From JACJYE01 sp964432875 (GTDB lineage: Bacteria > Bacteroidota > Bacteroidia > Chitinophagales > Saprospiraceae), in assembly GCA_964432875.1 (NCBI GenBank), contig CAYSPJ010000020.1, forward strand, positions 1 through 55,035: a DNA stretch of 55,035 bases, in the 5' to 3' direction. How positions within the stretch are numbered: position 1 is the stretch's first letter; each line of letters begins with the position of its first letter. Positions 45,224 through 54,980 of the stretch are shown piece after piece. A program made the position numbers and the translations under genes. The notes below the pieces were generated by a model, which made no database searches, was not told the DNA's origin, and saw only the letters and a program-made list of their open reading frames with translations.

Positions 45224-48200
45224 CTACCTCCAAAAACGAATCTCCACATCTACAATATATCCTGTACGTACGTTTCTTACAACATTGCTTTCTGCTCGTC
45301 TCCAGTAATCATAAAGTCCGTCATTACCTCTGTTCAACTCAGCCATTTGGGCAAACAAATTACCATGTGAAGTACCATCACCCCCCATAGATCTTGCCCT
45401 GATATGACCGGCATCTGGAAATTGATGTCTTGATCGGGCTAAATCATTATTTACTACTGTTCCGGTATGTGATGCAAAAACATTTCCCTGGCCATCATGG
45501 ATCGTATAATTGTACTGCACTCTTTGTGGAGCATGATGAGTTTGAGTTCTAACCCAGGTTCTTGATGCATCATCAGTAGCAGTCCCAGTTCCCAAATGAT
45601 GTGGGTGAACTGTAAATGTAGCTGTTGTATTTCTGCCTCTGGTAACTAATTTAGGGTCAGCAGCAGGCTTCTTAACCTTACCATCCAGATCAACATGATT
45701 CACCGGATCATTGCTTACATAAGCATAAGGAGAGGCATATTCCCGAACGGGATCAGGCGTCAGAAAAATCTTCTCTTCAGGACTGTATAACCTCGCCCGA
45801 TAATTATGCAAATTCAACTCCCGGTCATATTCCTGCCCGGTATATAAGTAGGTAAAAGCAGCTACTCCATCCTGATTCAGGGTATGATCAATGGAATGGG
45901 CATCCAATGCACCGAAAGGCGTATAGTCGAATGCTGCAACTTTTTTATTCTGTTGATCAAGGACAAAGCGCAGGCTTCCCAAATGATCCCGCTGATGGAA
46001 GTAGGTGTCTTTTCCATCGTGTTGCGTGGCGATGGGTGCAAAGCCGTGACCATAGATCAGGTTTTTGGTATGCTGGTAGGGTTTTCCCTGATAGTGTCCG
46101 CTTTTGCTTTCTGAAAGCGGCAGTGCATGGTCACCTCGGTAATAAGTGACTGTATCTATCCTATTGGATAAACTGGTCGTTTTTCCCACCCGGTTATTAT
46201 GGGCATCGTACAGGAAGTTGGTTTGGGCCTTATTGGCACCGGATACCTTTAGGGGCATGAAAGTATAGGGGTCGAACGAGATGGAAGCTACACCGAATAA
46301 CGGGGAGGAAATCTTGGTGAGCAACCCGTTGTTGGCATCCTTGTTTTTGCGGATATTGGTACCTGGTTCATAGGCGTACGACGTTTTTCCTCCGGGTTCG
46401 GTGCTTGACAGCATATTGCCGTTGGCATCATAGGTATATTCGTATTGGAGCTTATTGTTGATTCCCTTGACGGATTCGAGGCGATATTGGTCGTCGTATG
46501 CAAAATGTTGTTCCTGGGCGGCATTCAGGAAACGGCCTGATTCTTTGATACCTGTGATATTCCCCTGTAGGTAGGGTTCGTGGCCTACCCGGTTGTTGGT
46601 CTCATAGATCTGCTGGAAATCGATTTCATCATCCTGCTGATAAGTACGGGCACTGATATGACTTTGCAGGTTATAGCTGCGATGCTCCTGAAAGGCATTG
46701 TTGTCATATTGAATTTCTTTGATGTGACCATCGATGGTATAGCTGTATTTGGCATACTTGAAAGGATCGGCCGGAGTGCCTACGCCTTTCATCTGGCCCA
46801 ATTGATCATAGGTATAGGAAACGAGCTCCTTGTTGGGATAGGTAATGCTTTTCAGTTTGCCATCAGGGAAATAATCATAAGCGATTTTTCCTTTGGTTTG
46901 CTCTCTTTTGATCAACTTGCCCTCGGAACCTTTTTGTTCGAGGCTATCGCTTTGTTCGATCAGTATCGTCTGGCCGTGCAGGTTGTACTGATACTTTTCG
47001 GTAATATAATGCTTCCCTTGCTGATGAATAGATGATTGCAAGCGACCCAACAAATGAAGAGTGTTGCCTTCCTCGTCGCTGTCATAATTCCAATACCGGT
47101 AGGTATGGGCATGGTCATCATCCCAGAAGCGTGCATTGGCCATGGTTTCCAGCAGGGCAAAATCGTAGGTGGTGGTATCTACTATCCCTTCTTCTATATG
47201 CCTGCCCCGTTGATCGTATTTGTAGAATTCAATGGCATGTTTGGAGTTGTCTTTTCCCCTGCCCAGCCTTGCCTTGTTTCTGATATAGAAGGCCGGTTCG
47301 CCTGAATGATCCTTGATGGTAGTCAATGTTCCTTCATCCAGGTCGTAGTTTACCTGAAAGAGTCCCAACAAATCCCGATGTTCTTTCAAGTTTACAAATG
47401 ACGTAGGGGAATTTTGCAGATCGGATGGACTTAGCGCAAAATGGTTGGGGAATTGAGTTAAAAACGATGAACTGTTTTCATTGAATAGTTGATCATATTT
47501 TGTGATCGAATTGCCCGTTTTTGAAGCAATCAGGCGATTCAACCCGTCGTGGAGGTTGATATGCTTATTGTCGTTGGGATCGGTAAAGGTTGTGCTGGAA
47601 AACTGCTTGTCAATTGGGGTTTTAATATCAATTTCATTGGCCAAAGCAGATCCGTATTTATCCTGATAATCAATTTGTTGCTGATTATAAGGCTGGGTAT
47701 AAAAAAAGGCACCCGGGGGAATATTCCGTGTTTTCCGGTGGATCGGACTCGCTTCATAGACAAAACCATGATAGGGGAATTTGCTGTCTTCCGCTGTAAA
47801 ATCAGCGATCTCATTTTGTCCGGAAAAATAGCTGATAATTTCTCCGCTTAGTTGTCCCGTGGCTTGATCAAGACCCGTTATAAAATTGGGTTCATAATTC
47901 AAGTTTGGTTGATCTATTAATGCGTTCAGCGATTGTGCAAAGACATTGCCCCATCCGTCATAAATAGTCCCTGAGACCACTTTCCCGATGACCTTTCCTG
48001 CTTCATTATACGACAGGTGCTGTTGTTGGATTTGCCGTCCCATTCCATCCAGGTAATGCTGCTGGATGACGGGGTCGAGCCCGACAAATACATAGTAAAG
48101 CCCCTGACCATCGACGGTGATCTGTTTATTTTTTTGAGATGTATTCAACTGCAGCTGCTGATGACCCAACAAACGACCATCTCCATATACATATAAATAA

Positions 48201-51200
48201 CCACCCGTTTTGATGATGGCCCAGGTTTCAGGGACGCCAATATTTTGAGCAAAAGGTTGCGCGTTGAACGTGAGGCCTCCAGCAGAATAAGCTAATATGG
48301 CCTCATTTAATGAAATTTTAAAAGTGGGGGAATTGCCCTGCGCCAGGTTAAAGGCAATCACATACTCATCCAATGCCGGATGAATTTCCCGATGCACAAA
48401 CCCTTTCTTTTTATCTCTGGTTAGTAGTTTTCCTGCCCCCTGAAAATGGATGGACAACAAGCCATTGGGATGCTTGGCATGAAAAGCCTCCGAATCACTG
48501 GCAGAGAAACTGTGGTGTTCAAAATGATGCACGCGGTTGGCGTCATCCACTGAAATCAAATGACGTTGATGCGTATCGTACACGTGCCGAACAGTTAGCC
48601 CATTGTTATCGGTTTCACTATCGATCTGATCGTTATCCGTATAAGTAAAGGTATGGGCAATCGAATTCAGTGGCCGCAACATCAAATCATCCACGAGGAG
48701 GAATCGGGCAAGTAATTTCAAGCCTTCCTTTCCGACGGCTGGTTGGCGAACAAGTTTTTCCACATATTGCCACTTTTTCTTTCCCCGTATTTTGATACGA
48801 TCTTTTGTTCCACCATTCTTGATCTTTACCCTGCCATTGAGAAAACATCTTTTTTTCACCCAGCCGGATAACACGTAAAGGCTGTCCTTTTTATATACTT
48901 CTGACCTTGGACTGAAATCAGGGAAATCCAATCTGTGGGATATGCCCGCTTTAAAGCTGTTATTTCCAGTATGGGCATCTTTCTCACAAATGCGTTTGGC
49001 TTGTTTCTTCGTGAGGGATTCATATTTCTCAAACCCATAATAGAAGGCTTCTTTGTCCTGCAGGTTTACATTGTCCATGTGCACCAACGTATTGCGATGG
49101 TATTTATCAAGTGCGATACTACTTTTGGCATTTTTGGCATTTTCCCAGCTTAAGGGTACTCCACTAACGCTGTCCCTTTTAAAAATCCGATGATTTTGTA
49201 TCCATTTGGAAGAATAGCCTTCGGGTTTACTTTCTTTCGCCTTCCCGATTGCTGTCCGCTGCTGGTGCATTGTCCGGTGATGATTGGACAAAACCTGAAG
49301 ATTAGATAAGTGGGTATTCAAAGTATCCGAAGACAATGAATCCTGAAATGATTTAAGTGTGACTTGATTGCTAAATAAAGAATCCGGTGTTGTGGCAAAT
49401 AATTTGGCTATTGAATTCTGGAAATTTTTATGAAGGGAATTGATATTTTCTAACTTTGGAATAACCGCATTGTGCTTTGCTTGTGCACCCACATGATCTT
49501 CCTCATGTATAGCTTCCGGACTATCTGTAATTAAATCTTTCCATTCTTCCTTTATTTGTGATTGTTGACTTTCGATATTTCGTATCGACGCTCTAGCCTG
49601 TTCAAGCTCCATCTCTTCCTCCTGGATGGTAGCTTTTAAGATGTCTATTCGTTCTAATAATACATATGTCTCGGATTCATGATCCAAAATTTCCTGTTGC
49701 TTAGTTTGGATAGCTTGATTGATTAATACAATGTCATCCCGTTGCCTAATTAAAGCATCCCGTTTATCTTCCAGGTCACCAATGGCATCATCAAAAGGAA
49801 TCAGGCCGAATAAGCAAAACAATCCAGCGAAAGGACCACATCCCAATAAGAATATGGCCTTATCCCTATTTATGTCCTTAATCTCCCTATTTATTTTTTC
49901 TATTTCTTTTATCGATTGTTCCGTATTATATCGTTTCAATTCTAATTTTCCCATTTCATTTTCTGCCTGATCAATTTTTGATGAGTACCCGTCAAGCAAT
50001 TTTTTCTTTGTATTCAATTCATTAATGTTTGCATTGTCTGAGGCTTTGATTTGGGGGACTTTTGCTTTAAGCGTTCCCAATTGATCGTGACTATCCATGG
50101 CAGCCTGATGTGCAGCATTGGCAGCAGATTGGGCTTTTGCAAAATTGCCTCTGGCTACTTCAGTCTTATAAAGCCACTTTTCATACGCTTCGATTGCGGT
50201 ATCCTGATCGGCGACATCCTTGGCTGCAACCAATATATAATCTTTCGGAACCCAATGATCTACTTCCTGTATGGCGTTCAGTTCGTCCGATAGCTTCGCC
50301 AAATACGTAGCTTGAGGCAGGAATTGAATGCTATCGTAGGCAATAACATTTGCCCCAGTTTTGATAACGGGGCCATCTCCTCGCTGATAATACGTGGTCG
50401 TTTGCTGGATTTCGGTCAACCGGTTTAGTGGGATCAGTTCCCCAACAAGCTCATAGGCATACGTAAATTGAGATATATTCTTCTCCACCAGGCCGTCAGG
50501 GGTAACTGCGAAGTGGGTCGTATTGCGCAGCTTTACAGAGAAAGGGCTATACTCGTATTCAACTTTTTCCACAACCCCATCCCGGATACTGGCCAGTCGC
50601 TTTGGCTTAACAACATAGATATTCGTCACACCCAGCAAAGTATCTTCAGCAGGGTGATAGAAATCGCTTTCCCATATTTTATAGTTGGTAACTTGTTGGT
50701 CCATCAAAGAACCCCGGCCATCAAAAGTAGCCGTTAACCAGGGACGGGCAAAAAGTTGCTTGACCGGTAATTTTCTAAAATCAATACTGTCCGTGAAATA
50801 TTTACCCTCAAATTCGACCAAAGCATCCATCAAAAGAATCTGCACATTTTCAGGAAAACCCAAAGCTCCGTTTTGTGTATAATAGTTGTGCCTGTTGTAA
50901 AAGAAATGCTCCGTATATCCAGCAGTAGCAACGGCGGGTATCTTGTCTTGATTCAGATCGGAGATAGGCATTGGAGAGGTCACATCAGTCACCTTCCCAT
51001 ATATGGCACTGCCGGATGAGGCATCATATTGACCGCTCTGATACAGGTAATTGTGGGCATAGGTATTATAGCCATCATTCACTTCGACACATCTTACCAC
51101 ATAATCGGATAATGGGCCAGTGACGCCATTCTGAATGACCCGGTGCAAACGAACCCTGGTGGCATCTTTATAGGGAGGATGCATTTTCCTCTTCTTTGCA

Positions 51201-54200
51201 TTCTCCTCAATCAATGGCAGATATAGTTTCCTTTGCGGATTGGTTAGTACAAATCCCGGCTTATCTGGATCGAGCAGGCCATAACTGACAAATGCACCAT
51301 CACCTGCTACCTGACTTATGGAGTCCTCATGTACCACCATGTTATTCTCATTCAGGCGTATTTTTTTATATAGCGTTCCATTTTTCAATAAAACGACTTC
51401 ATTGGTAATTTTTCCATTGTTATTAAGCGTAAAAGGATAGTAACCTCGGCATAGTTTGTTGCTGGTTCCGATTAACGTGGCATCTTTATCATCAAAAGCA
51501 TACTGGGAAATTTCGGTCCAGGACTCATCTGCATTTCTTGTAAACAACTTGCCATTTATGGTGATGTAGTTGTCCATTACTGAGGTACCATAAGGGCTTG
51601 GAGCCATCAACGACTCTATCAGGTCCATGGTAATTGATTGCAGGTAAAAGACAGGGTTCTTAAACTGCCCAAACACCTGATCTACCGCCTGTTGGCCCAT
51701 TTTTGCGGCACTCATCGCTTCTTCCTCTGTTGCCATTTCTTCTCCAAATCCAGGTATTTCAGCCGTTACGATCTGGATGAGCAAATTGATCGCATCTACC
51801 GTTACCTTGACAATTTCATCAAGCTCTTCGCTTGTCGGAATTTCCTCCTTGGAAATATTATCAATGAGCGACCAGTTAAAGCTATCATCCTGAGTTATAG
51901 CAGAAAGAGCGGGCAATAAGGTATTTGATGCATAGTTTTTTATGGCGTTTGTGTCCCCTGCTTCCTTTAACCTTATCATCTCTAGGAGCGCATCATTGAA
52001 TGTTTTAAGGTGCTCCAGATTATTGTTTGACGCATTTTGATTGGGGTCAAATTGGTAAAATTGGGGCGTCTTGGACAATGCATCTGCGTTGGTATTGAGC
52101 GTAGATGATAGATCTTGTCCAAATGCGGTGGCGTAATATTCTGATTGGAATTTCTTGGTTTGAAAGCGATTTCCATTATAGCGAAAAGCATAATTTTCCC
52201 CGTCGTCCGGAAAAAGATTATCATTCCCTATGAGTAAGCTGTGTGCTCTTCCTACTTTATTAATAACATCCCCATTGACCTGGATACCGATATCGGATTG
52301 TGCTCTTCCCATATGCAAAAATTCCAGCTGGAGGTTTTGGAAATTCTCATCCCAGGTAAGTCCATAGGTAGCGTTCATTTTTCTTGGATCGGCCACAAAA
52401 TTCTCAATAAATTCTCCTGCGACCGGAATGTCCTCAACGGTGGGCAATTCATTGCTCAAATGGCTATAGGTTTGAATGGCGGCAAAAGACTCACCTGGCT
52501 GTATAACGATTGCGCCATTGGCTCCAAACAATAAATCCATCATCCCTTTGGCCAATCCTTCAAGTTGCAGACTAACCTGGACGGGTTCATGATTGGCGTG
52601 CCACTCCAGGTTTTCGTCATGATAGATCGTCCAGGCCTTTAGTGCGCCACTGTAGCCTTGCTCTTTCATGGTTGCGACAATTAAGTTGTTTCGACAACCG
52701 ATGGCAGCAATATGGTCGGCATGGCTGCTTACGGACGCATTGAAAGCAGCGATGGAATCTTGTGTACTTAGACCAGATGAATTTTGTTCCTGACCGGTGC
52801 GGAGCGTGAAAAAGCTAGTATTCCAGTCCATTCCATCCCAGGTGTAGATCCAAACCATGTCGAGCACCTGATCCAGCATCGCAATAAAATTTTCACCGGA
52901 CTGTATCTGAAAATAATGGGAAGCAAGTCTTATTTTGAAAGTCGAGGTTATCCATTTCCCTTCAACGGTTGGATCTTTCTGATATATTAGAAGAAAGCTA
53001 TCCCTATCGGAACATAAGGCAAAAAAATCTTTTTGGGTGGTAATATGATATTCTTGCCTCGGGAGCGTGTCACTCTTAGCAAGCATTGTAGCATACAATT
53101 GTTTTTGGTAATCTAGGTAGCAGAAATCGCTGACATTGCCATCACATGCTACATCTATTAACTCTTGGGCCCCTTTCTCAATACCTGCGAAAATATCTTC
53201 ACCCACATCTTTCAAAACGTTAAAGGGCATTTCCAGATAAGTTACAACAGCTCCTCCCACATCTCCTTTGCTGAGATCTTTGCCAATGGTTACATATCCC
53301 TGAACTTCGTCACTCAGGGCATCGCTAAATGCATTCATCAAACCGCCTAAGGCTGGAACGGCTTTATTTACCTCGCCAAAAAATTCATTTTTCAATTTAT
53401 TTATGGTAGAAGGATCTATTGCATCCAGTGCTTTATAGTTATCGTAGTACACTCCTGGAAGGGCTTCATCCACCTGCTTTTCCCAATGGTCTCCCAGCCA
53501 TTCATAAACCTGCAAATGTGTCCAGTAACAATCCAGGGCTATAGGATTATATATGGCAACAACATAGGTGCCGGCGAAAATAAGCTCGGGAGCATACCAG
53601 CAAGTGACCATATCTTCACCAATATGGCTGCTGTAATAGGGGAAAGGGTCTGGAAAAACAAGGTCAATATCTCTTTGGGAACTATCCATTACTTGTTCAT
53701 CATATTTAAATTGGTAAACCACTCCCTCCTGCAACCTGACACTTTTTAAGGCTCCATACAAGGCTCCTTTTTCAGTGTTATATAAGGTGGTTGAATCAGC
53801 AGTTGAATATACCTGCAGGCCATCTTCGGAACTCAGGCCGTAGTAATCAAAAACAGAAGGAGGTTCAGCGATTCTTCCTGAGAGGTTCTTGTAGTAAATA
53901 TGGGTGAGCACCCGTTTTTTATATGTTGGATTTCCTTCATTTAAAAACGTATAACTCAATTCAATGACATCTTTGAGCTCCCCGTAAAAATTGAACAGAC
54001 TGAGTTTGCTCAGGTATTTTGTTTCAAAGCGTTCCTGATATGCATCCCGATCATTACCCGGTTCACCTATCTTTTTTTGATGCGGATCTACATACTCATC
54101 AAAATCTTTTGATGCATAGCTCAGTACAATTCGTTCACCCTCATAACCCGTAACCGTATCCAGATAAGAAGCCTTGGTAAAATACAAGCCGTTATCCCCC

Positions 54201-54898
54201 ACCTGCTCCTGGGATTGGTCATAATGGAATTTCACCTGTTGCCCGTAAATATTTTCTTCAATGGCCACATTCCAGGCAGAGGCTAAACGCTTTTGACCAT
54301 CCACTACCGAGCTGCTACCAATCCAATTGCCCCAATGGATAAGGTATTCAGTACTATTAGAAATGTGCCCTCCGTTTAATCCCCCATCTCCATACACATA
54401 CTTGGTTCCGTCATCTTGCAAAACTTCCCACTGATCATTGGAGATATGATATTTTAAGACCCAATCGGGATGGGACTCTATTCTATAGGTCTTAACTTCA
54501 TTTTCATTGCCTATGTACAAGAGCTCATAAATCCCCCCATTCATATTCAAATAATAGGTGTCATCCAGCACATTGCCCGTTCCTTTATTATCACGGGCAA
54601 TTCTGTTCCTGCTCATGGACCAACCTAAACCTACAATTCCTGTAGGAGCATCCAGGTTACGAGTTGCGGCCTTTCGTTCCACGCCTTCACTGCTGTATTG
54701 AATACTTGCTTCAAAGTTCTTTACGGCCAATAAGGTCTGATGTTTGACGATATTACCGGAAGCATAATCTATATCCTGAAAGGGTGGAGCGCCCTGAGCC
54801 TGAAGACTGGTCTGGATAAGAATACTCCATGAATATAAAAATAAGATCCATAAAATGGCTGAAACAGGATTCTTTAATTTCAGGCTGTAGCAATACAT
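45224..54898 (-). CDS. Giant secreted RHS/SpvB-like polymorphic toxin with C-terminal endonuclease
   Basis: 3,224 residues from the ATG at 54898, which starts a Sec signal peptide; the frame to 54955 adds 19 unlikely residues. After the signal comes an SpvB/TcdB-like N-terminal domain (about 35-420, with GLGWSMSRNRIARD). A long beta-rich middle follows. Then a coiled coil (about 1580-1680), a hydrophobic segment (about 1679-1702), and a second coiled arm (to about 1790). A lectin-like region lies near 1950-2030, and YD/RHS repeats run from about 2400. The RHS core (about 2965-3075) contains RDHLGSLRFVLD and YRARLYSPEEKIFLTPDP. The last 150 residues are a toxin of the Endonuclease_NS_2 type: DAGHIRARSMGGDGTSHGN (His3165, Asn3180), NRG and a late Glu3203. 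The C-terminal location after the core is standard for RHS toxins. No T9SS tail is seen. Visibly AT-richer than its neighbours. Confidence 0.88.
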   Translation of the reverse strand: MYCYSLKLKNPVSAILWILFLYSWSILIQTSLQAQGAPPFQDIDYASGNIVKHQTLLAVKNFEASIQYSSEGVERKAATRNLDAPTGIVGLGWSMSRNRIARDNKGTGNVLDDTYYLNMNGGIYELLYIGNENEVKTYRIESHPDWVLKYHISNDQWEVLQDDGTKYVYGDGGLNGGHISNSTEYLIHWGNWIGSSSVVDGQKRLASAWNVAIEENIYGQQVKFHYDQSQEQVGDNGLYFTKASYLDTVTGYEGERIVLSYASKDFDEYVDPHQKKIGEPGNDRDAYQERFETKYLSKLSLFNFYGELKDVIELSYTFLNEGNPTYKKRVLTHIYYKNLSGRIAEPPSVFDYYGLSSEDGLQVYSTADSTTLYNTEKGALYGALKSVRLQEGVVYQFKYDEQVMDSSQRDIDLVFPDPFPYYSSHIGEDMVTCWYAPELIFAGTYVVAIYNPIALDCYWTHLQVYEWLGDHWEKQVDEALPGVYYDNYKALDAIDPSTINKLKNEFFGEVNKAVPALGGLMNAFSDALSDEVQGYVTIGKDLSKGDVGGAVVTYLEMPFNVLKDVGEDIFAGIEKGAQELIDVACDGNVSDFCYLDYQKQLYATMLAKSDTLPRQEYHITTQKDFFALCSDRDSFLLIYQKDPTVEGKWITSTFKIRLASHYFQIQSGENFIAMLDQVLDMVWIYTWDGMDWNTSFFTLRTGQEQNSSGLSTQDSIAAFNASVSSHADHIAAIGCRNNLIVATMKEQGYSGALKAWTIYHDENLEWHANHEPVQVSLQLEGLAKGMMDLLFGANGAIVIQPGESFAAIQTYSHLSNELPTVEDIPVAGEFIENFVADPRKMNATYGLTWDENFQNLQLEFLHMGRAQSDIGIQVNGDVINKVGRAHSLLIGNDNLFPDDGENYAFRYNGNRFQTKKFQSEYYATAFGQDLSSTLNTNADALSKTPQFYQFDPNQNASNNNLEHLKTFNDALLEMIRLKEAGDTNAIKNYASNTLLPALSAITQDDSFNWSLIDNISKEEIPTSEELDEIVKVTVDAINLLIQIVTAEIPGFGEEMATEEEAMSAAKMGQQAVDQVFGQFKNPVFYLQSITMDLIESLMAPSPYGTSVMDNYITINGKLFTRNADESWTEISQYAFDDKDATLIGTSNKLCRGYYPFTLNNNGKITNEVVLLKNGTLYKKIRLNENNMVVHEDSISQVAGDGAFVSYGLLDPDKPGFVLTNPQRKLYLPLIEENAKKRKMHPPYKDATRVRLHRVIQNGVTGPLSDYVVRCVEVNDGYNTYAHNYLYQSGQYDASSGSAIYGKVTDVTSPMPISDLNQDKIPAVATAGYTEHFFYNRHNYYTQNGALGFPENVQILLMDALVEFEGKYFTDSIDFRKLPVKQLFARPWLTATFDGRGSLMDQQVTNYKIWESDFYHPAEDTLLGVTNIYVVKPKRLASIRDGVVEKVEYEYSPFSVKLRNTTHFAVTPDGLVEKNISQFTYAYELVGELIPLNRLTEIQQTTTYYQRGDGPVIKTGANVIAYDSIQFLPQATYLAKLSDELNAIQEVDHWVPKDYILVAAKDVADQDTAIEAYEKWLYKTEVARGNFAKAQSAANAAHQAAMDSHDQLGTLKAKVPQIKASDNANINELNTKKKLLDGYSSKIDQAENEMGKLELKRYNTEQSIKEIEKINREIKDINRDKAIFLLGCGPFAGLFCLFGLIPFDDAIGDLEDKRDALIRQRDDIVLINQAIQTKQQEILDHESETYVLLERIDILKATIQEEEMELEQARASIRNIESQQSQIKEEWKDLITDSPEAIHEEDHVGAQAKHNAVIPKLENINSLHKNFQNSIAKLFATTPDSLFSNQVTLKSFQDSLSSDTLNTHLSNLQVLSNHHRTMHQQRTAIGKAKESKPEGYSSKWIQNHRIFKRDSVSGVPLSWENAKNAKSSIALDKYHRNTLVHMDNVNLQDKEAFYYGFEKYESLTKKQAKRICEKDAHTGNNSFKAGISHRLDFPDFSPRSEVYKKDSLYVLSGWVKKRCFLNGRVKIKNGGTKDRIKIRGKKKWQYVEKLVRQPAVGKEGLKLLARFLLVDDLMLRPLNSIAHTFTYTDNDQIDSETDNNGLTVRHVYDTHQRHLISVDDANRVHHFEHHSFSASDSEAFHAKHPNGLLSIHFQGAGKLLTRDKKKGFVHREIHPALDEYVIAFNLAQGNSPTFKISLNEAILAYSAGGLTFNAQPFAQNIGVPETWAIIKTGGYLYVYGDGRLLGHQQLQLNTSQKNKQITVDGQGLYYVFVGLDPVIQQHYLDGMGRQIQQQHLSYNEAGKVIGKVVSGTIYDGWGNVFAQSLNALIDQPNLNYEPNFITGLDQATGQLSGEIISYFSGQNEIADFTAEDSKFPYHGFVYEASPIHRKTRNIPPGAFFYTQPYNQQQIDYQDKYGSALANEIDIKTPIDKQFSSTTFTDPNDNKHINLHDGLNRLIASKTGNSITKYDQLFNENSSSFLTQFPNHFALSPSDLQNSPTSFVNLKEHRDLLGLFQVNYDLDEGTLTTIKDHSGEPAFYIRNKARLGRGKDNSKHAIEFYKYDQRGRHIEEGIVDTTTYDFALLETMANARFWDDDHAHTYRYWNYDSDEEGNTLHLLGRLQSSIHQQGKHYITEKYQYNLHGQTILIEQSDSLEQKGSEGKLIKREQTKGKIAYDYFPDGKLKSITYPNKELVSYTYDQLGQMKGVGTPADPFKYAKYSYTIDGHIKEIQYDNNAFQEHRSYNLQSHISARTYQQDDEIDFQQIYETNNRVGHEPYLQGNITGIKESGRFLNAAQEQHFAYDDQYRLESVKGINNKLQYEYTYDANGNMLSSTEPGGKTSYAYEPGTNIRKNKDANNGLLTKISSPLFGVASISFDPYTFMPLKVSGANKAQTNFLYDAHNNRVGKTTSLSNRIDTVTYYRGDHALPLSESKSGHYQGKPYQHTKNLIYGHGFAPIATQHDGKDTYFHQRDHLGSLRFVLDQQNKKVAAFDYTPFGALDAHSIDHTLNQDGVAAFTYLYTGQEYDRELNLHNYRARLYSPEEKIFLTPDPVREYASPYAYVSNDPVNHVDLDGKVKKPAADPKLVTRGRNTTATFTVHPHHLGTGTATDDASRTWVRTQTHHAPQRVQYNYTIHDGQGNVFASHTGTVVNNDLARSRHQFPDAGHIRARSMGGDGTSHGNLFAQMAELNRGNDGLYDYWRRAESNVVRNVRTGYIVDVEIRFWR

Positions 54899-54972
54899 GG
54901 CTTCAATTTTTTTGTACAGGAAACAGACATGAAGGCGGAGTGTCTGCCGGGTCAATTAGAAATCAACACCCA

Positions 54973-54980
54973 CAAAGATA
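54973..54980 (-). promoter_or_regulatory. Putative -7 element of the RHS toxin gene
   Basis: Reads TATCTTTG on the minus strand, an exact TAnnTTTG match, 75 bases before the ATG at 54898. The sequence farther upstream is G/C-rich and shows no -33 TTTG. Confidence 0.45.
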
